A program made the position numbers and the translations under genes. This document shows, in pieces, positions 31,131 to 37,390 of a DNA stretch of 37,390 nucleotides. The DNA comes from Nemertoderma westbladi (Eukaryota > Xenacoelomorpha > Nemertodermatida > Nemertodermatidae): positions 1 through 37,390 of the forward strand of contig JAUCBJ010006845.1 of NCBI GenBank assembly GCA_032718475.1. Reading direction: 5' to 3'. The notes below the pieces were generated by a model, which searched no databases, was not told where the DNA came from, and was given only the letters and a program-made list of their open reading frames with translations. Within the stretch, counting starts at the first letter, position 1, and every line of letters begins with the position of its first letter.

Positions 31131-32373
31131 CAGGGTTGTTTGATTTAAATCATTTGATTTAAATCAGTGATTTAAATAATGATTTAAATCACATATAAAA
31201 ATAAAAAAAATCAGATTTTTTTGATTTTTTAAATATCAATAATTTTATCAACGATACTTCAAGGCCAGGATAAACATTGCATTACTGATTATTAATAAAT
31301 AATTGAAATTACCTAAATATTTACATGGAAATACAGTATCATGTCGCATTATCAATACCATGCAGTCTGACAGTATACACAGGCCCATTAATTAAGTTGT
31401 AATTTAGAGTCCTTTTCAGTTTGTTGTTTATTTAGTTTATATTCGAATTCAGACTTTTTGGGTTTCCGGGATCGGGACCGGGATTATCACTCTCGAGATC
31501 CCGTGTAATTTTGGATTAAATTCATTAAAGTTCATAGTATATGTGGTGAGTTTTCGGTAACACTCACTTTATTTTACACTTCTGAAATATTAGTAAGATA
31601 AAGTTATATTATAATATCTTATAATTGATTACTGGATGGTTTACTGAAATAAAAATTAGATATAATCAAAACATTTCCGTTCTGCTGGAACTTTTTTTTA
31701 GATGTTCAACAAATTTATTTAACACTTTAAACTTCGGGATCCCGTTCCAAAAAAGTCGGAATCGGGATTGGATATTTCGCTGGGATCCTGGTTTTTCGGT
31801 ATAAGGATCGGGATCCCGTTTAAACAAGAGGGCATTGATGAAGCGAGAAGTCTTCACAATGTTTTCATATAAATTCTGATTTAAATAAAAAAATCTGATT
31901 TAAATGGGTGACTACAAAACAAAGACCAAAGACCCAAATAATAAAGACCTGCATAATCTTGTAACATGTGTTAACTTTCGTTTATTGTTTTGGTCCCCCA
32001 ACAAGCCTCTGTAACATGCTCCTTTACTAACCTGTTCCTTTAAATGGCAATGTAACCTAACGATCTTTGGGAACTCTACAAAACAAAGAGGTAAAGATGC
32101 GTTACGTCGCAAAGGGCGTTAGGTCCCATTGCCATAGAGCATTAGGTCCCATTGCCATTTACAGGAGCAGGTTAGTAAAGGAGCAGGTTACAGAAGCGTG
32201 TTGGGGGAACCAAAACAATAAACGAAAGTTAACAGATGTGTTTTGTACAGGTCTTTGTTAATTGGGTCTTTGCTTTGTAGTCACCCGATTTAAATCATAA
32301 AAATCTGATTTAAATAAAAAAAATCTGATTTTTTTTATATTTTTAAAAAAAATCATGATTTTTATCAACCCTG
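31131..32373. mobile_element. hAT-type non-autonomous element with 8-bp target duplication
   Basis: The termini CAGGGTTG (31131) and CAACCCTG (ending 32373) are inverted copies of hAT form. They are flanked by the perfect 8-bp duplication GTAACTGT (31123-31130 and 32374-32381), which is the size hAT transposases make. Sub-terminal regions are full of GATTTAAAT repeats. No transposase is encoded, so it depends on an autonomous relative. Another MITE is nested inside. Confidence 0.9.
31906..32286. mobile_element. Nested Mutator-like fold-back MITE, 381 bp
   Basis: Inverted termini GGGTGACTACAAA and TTTGTAGTCACCC are followed inward by long imperfect arms (to ~32050 and from ~32160), so it is largely a hairpin. 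GATTTAAAT lies on both sides (31897-31905 and 32287-32295), a 9-bp duplication as made by Mutator-like transposases. The host element has many GATTTAAAT copies, so part of this match may be chance. Confidence 0.7.
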
Positions 32374-32727
32374 GTAACTGTAACCTATCATGTCTATAAT
32401 CTGCTCCTTTCCCCCAATCGGGCGAAGTAGGACGCGGGCGAAAATTGCATCCAACCAGGCGGAACCGGGATAGTGCTATCCGCTCCTTCTCATTGCGGTA
32501 CGACATTGTGAATTATAATTGGGAATTTGAATTGCAATTTTTATTTGTATTTTGTATGTAAATTGTATGTAATTGTGAATTTTAATTGTTGCAAATTTGT
32601 TGGCTTTTTAATCTAGGTAGGCCTATCCTATATGTTGTATGTATTTTATAAAAAATAAGTAAAGTAAATAACTATTAAATTAGTATTAAAGTAAATAAAC
32701 AAATAATTGAAGATTTATCAAAAAGAA

Positions 32728-33448
32728 AGACAGGCATCTGGCTGTTATCTTTGTTGACTTCTTCAAGGCCTTTGATTCAGTCTTTCGCTCACGTATGTTC
32801 AGCATACTTTCATTATATGGGATTCCTGGTGAAATTATTGCAGCAATCAGATCAGTATACGATGGTTCGACAACATTTCTGTCTACTGTTGACGGTGACA
32901 CAGAACCATTTAAAGTGTTATGGGGCGTCCTCCAAGGAGACACACTTGCACCATTCTTGTTCATTATTGTGGTTGACTATGTTCTACGCATGTCCTTAGA
33001 TCATTATAATGATGATGGGGTGATGATAACTTCACCTACTGGCTCCAGAAGTCGAGGAAATCCTGCCAAGTACCTAACTGATCTAGACTTTGCTGATGAC
33101 TTAGGAGTACTCTCAAAATCACTAGTGGGAGCCCAACGGCTCGCACTCAGTATGCATGAGCATGTGGACGACTTCTGTTACCTGGGATCATGGATCCGGA
33201 AGTCAGGTGAACCTTCGAATACGTAAGGGAAAGACATGGGCAGCCTTGAATAGGCTTTCCAGGATTTGGAAGTCACCGAGAATTAATCGGAAACTTAAGG
33301 TCTGATTATTTAGAGCAGCAGTAGTTCCAGTACTCCTCTATGGGAGTCCATGCTGGGCTCTAACTGCTGAGGACGCCAAATCTCTGGATGGCACATTCAC
33401 AAGAATGCTACGCCGGGTTCATTGTGTCAATGCACTGCACACATTTTT
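32728..33448 (+). pseudogene. LINE reverse transcriptase fragment (palm to C-terminal region)
   Basis: Begins just before RT motif A (VIFVDFFKAFDSVF) and continues with YGIPGEIIAAIRSVY, motif B LQGDTLAPFLF and motif C LTDLDFADDLGVLS. The catalytic pair is FADD. Compared with the copy at 24816-25310 it has lost ~40 codons after GAQRL and then shifts frame near 33207, although nucleotide similarity continues to GCACACATT at ~33447. It is a dead copy in the same orientation as ABL. Confidence 0.85.
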
Positions 33449-33975
33449 TTTCGGCCTTTTTGGGGGGTGTAAAAATTTCGCCGTCTGGCACGCAAACGAA
33501 TTATTACCCATTAATATTAAATCATGAATGGATTGAGAGCGTGCATTTGCAGATATGAGTATTAGAATAACTGTATGTGGGTTAGTCCATAGTGTTGGAC
33601 ATTACAGACATTCTCAATTAATTGAAACTGAACTAAATTAAAAACTTGCCCACATGGAAGCGTGAGTTATTCTGGACTGGATGTTCAATAAAAACCATTT
33701 TCAAGAATTGGGGAAATAATACGTTTAGATAAATATAACACAGTGTTGGATGTTTCATAAATAGGACATAATTATTTCAATAAAATTTTAAAGTTTTCTA
33801 AAAAATTGTCCCTTCAGTAAAATTATTTATTTTCAGTTTCCTTACTAATTAATCAGCTCTAATTAGTATATTTTAAGATAATAGGAATAATTTTTCATCA
33901 CACTCATTTTTTTTTATAGTTACAACAATGTAAGTCAGATGCTGTCAGTGTTGGACATGACACTGGGACACATGG

Positions 33976-35001
33976 TACCCCCCCCCCCCCCCCCGTCTCC
34001 CTCTATACTATTAATTATTCTTCCATTAATTATTCCCCCCCAGGTACTTCCTGTCCTGTCTCCCTATATACTATTAATTATTCCTCCCCAGGTACTTCTT
34101 GTCCTGTCTCCCTCCCGCTATACTATTAATTATTCCCCCCTGTCTCCCTCTATACTATTAATTATCCCCCCCCCCCGGCCCCCAGATACTTCCCCCCTGT
34201 CTCCCTCTATACTATTAATTATCCCCCCCCCCAGATACTTCCCCCCTGTCTCCCTCTATACTATTAATTATCCCCCCCCCAGATACTTCCCCCCTGTCTC
34301 CCTCTATACTATTAATTATTTCCCCCATAAATTATTCCCCCAAGGTACTTCCCACCTGTCTCCCTCTATACTACTATTAATTATTCCCCCCAGGTACTTC
34401 CCCCCTGTCTCCCTCCTCTATACATTAATTATTCCCCCCAGGTACTTCCCCCCTGTCTCCCGCCTCTATACATTAATTATTTCCCCAGCTACTTCACCCT
34501 TGTCTCCCTCTATACTATTAATTACCCCCCCCCCCCCATTAATTATTCCCCCCAGGTACTTCCCCCCTGTCTCCCTCCTCTATACATTAATTATTCCCCC
34601 CAGGTACTTCCCCCCTGTCTCCCGCCTCTATACATTAATTATTTCCCCAGCTACTTCACCCTTGTCTCCCTCTCTCCCTCTATACTATTAATTACCCCCC
34701 CCCCCCATTAATTATTCCCCCCAGGTACTTCCCCCCCCCCTGTCTCCATCTATACTGTTAATTATCCCCCTCTGGTACTCCACCCCCCCCCCCCCTGCTC
34801 CCATATATACTACTATTAATATCCCTCCCCAGCTACTTCACCCCTGTCTCCCTCTATATATAGGCCTACTATTAATTATTCCCCCCATTAATTATTCCCC
34901 CCAGAGGTACCCCCCCCCCCTGCTTCCCTATATACTACTATAAATATCCCCCCCGTGCTTCCCCCCTGTATCCCTCTATACTATTAATTATCCCCCCCCA
35001 G
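33976..35001 (+). repeat. Tandem array of splice-acceptor-like units
   Basis: About 19 units of ~45-60 bp: a C-run, TGTCTCCCTCTATACTATT, AATTATTCCCCCC, then AG followed by GTACTTCC in most units. The true acceptor and the first ~11 bases of the ABL exon (CCCCAG|GTACCTCC) form the last unit. At least 14 upstream units carry an AG after a pyrimidine run (for example near 34040, 34089, 34184, 34389, 34550 and 34720). A 250-codon ORF (33939-34691) arises from this repeat and is not a gene. Confidence 0.9.
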
Positions 35002-36373
35002 GTACCTCCCCCTACCCGGGCGTCCAACTAACCTCCCTGTACGAGCACCTAGAGCAAGGTAAACGGATGAACCACCCCCATGGGTGCCCCGACCTCATCT
35101 ACCAACTGATGCTTCGCTGTTGGACCTGGAAACCGGTAGATCGGCCGAGTTTCAAGGAGATTTACATGGAGTTGAGCGAACTTTACGACGATAACGGGTT
35201 CGGGGTGGAACTGGATCCGATGGACGATTTGTCTGGGTCGAGTTCGAGGGAGGGGTTGAGTACGGATACGGACGATACGTTAGATTCTACTGGGGGGGCT
35301 GGGAGGGACAATGGTGGGAAGGGGAGGGATACCGGTGCTACAGGGAGGGACTCCTTTTGGGCAGGGAGGGATAATGTTGGGACAGGGAAGGACAATGTCG
35401 GGACGGGGAGGGATGTCCCAACCGCTATGGTGGCCCCCCCACCCGGTGTCCTGCAGTCGGTCCCGTTCGTTCAACCCCGGATTCCCCCATAGTGGTGACG
35501 TCACCGCTCCAACGACACAAACTACCGGGCAGTCCGGCGTCGCCGCAGCGCTTCACCGGCTCCGTGCGCCGCAGTCCCTGCGCGCCGCGGAGACCCGTCG
35601 GGGTACGCCCCCAGCGGCCGAATACCCGTCGCTGCGGGGTCGCAGCAACTCTGTGGACGAGGCGATGCGTCTCGACCCCGAGGGCGCCTCCGTTCCGGGT
35701 CCGACTCCGTTCCGATTGCCCCATGGGGACGCCGGCGGTACGCCCCCAGCGGCCGGGCGCTGCACCCCGAATAGGGACGCCCCCCACCGACACAGAAAGG
35801 CGCCGCGGAGAAACCCGCTCGCGGCGTTAAACCCGCGCCCGCTCTCCTCCAAACCGAAACCGCCTGCGAAACCGAGTCCGCCTTCTAGTCAACATCGCAC
35901 CCCCGGCCGCGCGCGGCTCTGCGCGCCCACCGAAACAGCGGCAAAACAGCGCCCCCTTGCTGCAAGTAGACGAACTACCTAACTGCATCCTTCCCGGGAA
36001 AGTCGCAAGTTTAGCGACCGAAGCCGCTCATTGGTCTTCCTTAAAGAGACGCCCCCCTGCGGCGGTGAGAGGAGACAGCCCTTCCGGGAAGGGCGACGTT
36101 CTCAGACTGGTCGACGAACTCCATGGCAACCTGAGTTCGCAGCTCGGTAGGGAGTTGGCAGACTCGATCGCGCGAGTTTTCGCAATATGTTCGAACTTTA
36201 TGGACGGAGAACTTCCGCCCAAAGATAAGTTCGTTTTCCGGGAACATCTGGTCTCGTTGGAGCGAGCATCGGAGTGGTTGAGAGCGCGAAGTACCGCCCA
36301 GTTACAGTCCGACAATCTTAGTTCCCTGAAAAATTCTTTAAAGGAAATCGCTTTAATTGTGCAGAGAGCGTGA
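35002..36373 (+). CDS. ABL: ABL tyrosine kinase, C-terminal exon with F-actin-binding domain
   Basis: It opens by completing the split glycine codon (TSPYPGVQLTSLYEHLEQGK) and ends the kinase C-lobe with RCWTWKPVDRPSFKEIY. A Ser/Asp/Gly-rich segment then runs in that frame to a TAG at 35490-35492. A Pro/Arg-rich tail (SSKPKPPAKPSPPS, a likely SH3-binding stretch) is read one base later, and the last ~135 residues one base later again. Those residues match the ABL F-actin-binding domain: helices ending in KDKFVFREHLVSLER and LKNSLKEIALIVQR, stop TGA 36371-36373. Both frame changes are in G/C-rich tracts, so sequence errors are more likely than loss of the gene; unseen micro-introns are another option. 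The protein would be ~870 residues, shorter than vertebrate ABL. Confidence 0.9.
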
Positions 36374-37018
36374 ATATAAATCTAGTGATCTCTATATCAG
36401 TGATTTACTCACCCAGTGACTTATCTTACGGTTTACTAACACTCCATACTAATGAATCACCCAGTGCTATTGATTGACACTGTGACTCACTAGTGCTATT
36501 GACAGTCCACCCACCACTGACACTCGGTATCTTTACCTGTTACAATTACACTCCACGGCGGTTTTCCGCTCTACCATTGCTGAACCAATACTAAAAGTGT
36601 AAGTGGTGATTAATGACTGTAATTAATATTAACTAATTGTATTTCCAAAATTTGTGAGTTTCACTTTCAGTTAGTTCAACTGCCAAATCAGTTACAATAT
36701 CGAGTTGTTGAGGTTGAGAATTAGTGGATATTTCAGTTTTGGCACTAGTTCCTTCACCCTAATGGACTACTAGACTTTTATATTTCATAAAATCTATTAC
36801 GTGACTTTTTTATATTTCATACATTTTTTCTTATTATTTAGTTATTTTATACAAAGACACATCGTCGTTGAAGAATTCCAGTTTTATTGCAGTTTAATTA
36901 TCAGCACCATCTGTAATGTACGTAACATAGCAACCGTATCAACTATAAAATAGACTTATAAGTGACTCAGGAAACCGTTTACCTATAAAGTTAACTGCCT
37001 ACTTAACACTAAGTTAAC
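36374..37018 (+). other. Probable ABL 3' UTR and downstream DNA
   Basis: No reading frame of note. Short repeated phrases such as CACCCAGTG and GTGCTATTGA occur at 36410-36505. No canonical AATAAA was seen by eye before the minisatellite, so the poly(A) site is undefined. Confidence 0.4.
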
Positions 37019-37390
37019 CTCAACACCCTACCAACCCCCCCTTAACTCCCTACCAACCCCCCCCTTAACTCCCTACCAACCCCCCCTTAACTCCCTACCA
37101 ATCCCCCCTTAACTCCCTACCAACCCCCCCTTAACTCCCTACCAATCCCCCCCTTAACACTCTATACCAACCCCCCCTTAACTCCCTACCAACCCCCCTT
37201 AACTCCCTACCAACCCCCCCTTAACTCCCTACCAACCCCCCCTTAACACCCTACCAACCCCCCCTTAACACCCTACCAACCCCCCCTTAACACCCTACCA
37301 ACCCCCCCTTAACTCCCTACCAACCCCCCTTAACACCCTACCAACCCCCCCTTAACTCCCTACCAACCCCCCCTTAACTCCCTACCAACC
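37019..37390 (+). repeat. Minisatellite, ~22-bp unit, running off the window
   Basis: About 16 units of TACCAACCCCCCCTTAACTCCC, with AACACCC replacing AACTCCC in some and C-run length varying from 6 to 8. The array reaches the last base, so its full length is unknown. Confidence 0.95.

Larger units (their letters stand above)
29340..35001 (+). other. ABL intron, 5662 bp
   Basis: The donor GTGAGT follows the first base of a glycine codon; the acceptor is a C-run ending CAG at 34999-35001. Joining gives an uninterrupted kinase sequence across helix F (WELASCG|TSPYPG), as in ABL. The intron is filled with mobile DNA: a MITE (29829-30436), a hAT-type element with a nested MITE (31131-32373), a LINE fragment (32728-33448) and the acceptor-like repeat array (33976-35001). 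C-rich repeat pieces near 29720-29828 and 30445-30480 match the array, so the array may once have been larger and then been split by insertions. The parts between these elements (30481-31130, 32382-32727, 33449-33975) show no gene. Confidence 0.9.

Noticed and set aside
30970-32480. TTCGCCCG-rich blocks on both sides of the hAT-type element as an outer transposon
   Set aside because: The blocks (31008-31070 and ~32418-32465) share only short CTTCGCCCG words in opposite orientation. No extended inverted terminus or target duplication could be aligned.
33939-34691. 250-codon Pro/Leu/Ile-rich ORF in the ABL intron
   Set aside because: It is translation of the acceptor-like tandem array, with no domain and no independent coding sign.
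35183-35852. Antisense ORFs of 70-122 codons over the last ABL exon
   Set aside because: GC-rich coding DNA keeps opposite frames open. The sense strand has clear kinase and F-actin-binding motifs.

Overview
The window is animal nuclear DNA, AT-rich (judged by eye), with spliceosomal introns, many transposon remnants and minisatellites. The one large host gene is an orthologue of the ABL non-receptor tyrosine kinase on the + strand: SH3, SH2 and most of the kinase in one exon (28099-29339), a 5.66 kb intron, then the end of the kinase, a proline-rich tail and a C-terminal F-actin-binding domain (35002-36373). A small single-exon gene on the - strand (14805-15167) looks like SNAPC5/SNAP19, a subunit of the snRNA-activating complex. 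Frequent TAGGCCTA and ACCGGT palindromes, Polinton-type DNA polymerase remnants and RTE/CR1-like LINEs suggest a marine invertebrate (ambulacrarian or lophotrochozoan). That placement is an impression, not a proof.

Layout. 1-2400: a possible last exon of an unidentified + strand gene with poly(A) signals, a diverged tandem duplication carrying TATA-like boxes, and an unidentified - strand ORF. 3600-10740: a decayed protein-primed family B DNA polymerase gene of the Polinton/Maverick (adintovirus-like) kind on the - strand. It is split by a non-LTR retrotransposon with an intact EEP-RT reading frame, which reads in frame with the polymerase codons upstream of it. 10735-12833: the 5' part of a second, unrelated LINE, abutting the polymerase. 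12834-14804: no gene recognised. 14805-15167: SNAPC5-like gene. 15461-16855: an element bounded by inverted repeats, with a tRNA-like SINE head. 17415-20465: a 3 kb minisatellite of 33-bp units with a 612-bp higher-order duplication. 22890-27800: a hAT-ended composite element carrying a giant inverted repeat, three arrays of a CACCCAAC-rich repeat and a LINE fragment. 28099-36373: ABL. Its intron holds a MITE, a hAT-type non-autonomous element with a perfect 8-bp target duplication, a Mutator-like MITE nested inside that, a LINE fragment, and about 1 kb of tandem repeats that copy the intron's own 3' splice site. 37019-37390: another C-run minisatellite running off the window.

The two recognised host genes show no functional link to each other. 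ABL would act in cytoplasmic and cytoskeletal signalling and SNAPC5 in snRNA gene transcription. Everything else is best read as transposon and satellite turnover around them. The most unusual observations are the acceptor-derived repeat array in the ABL intron, the polymerase/LINE chimeric reading frame, and the hAT-bounded fold-back.
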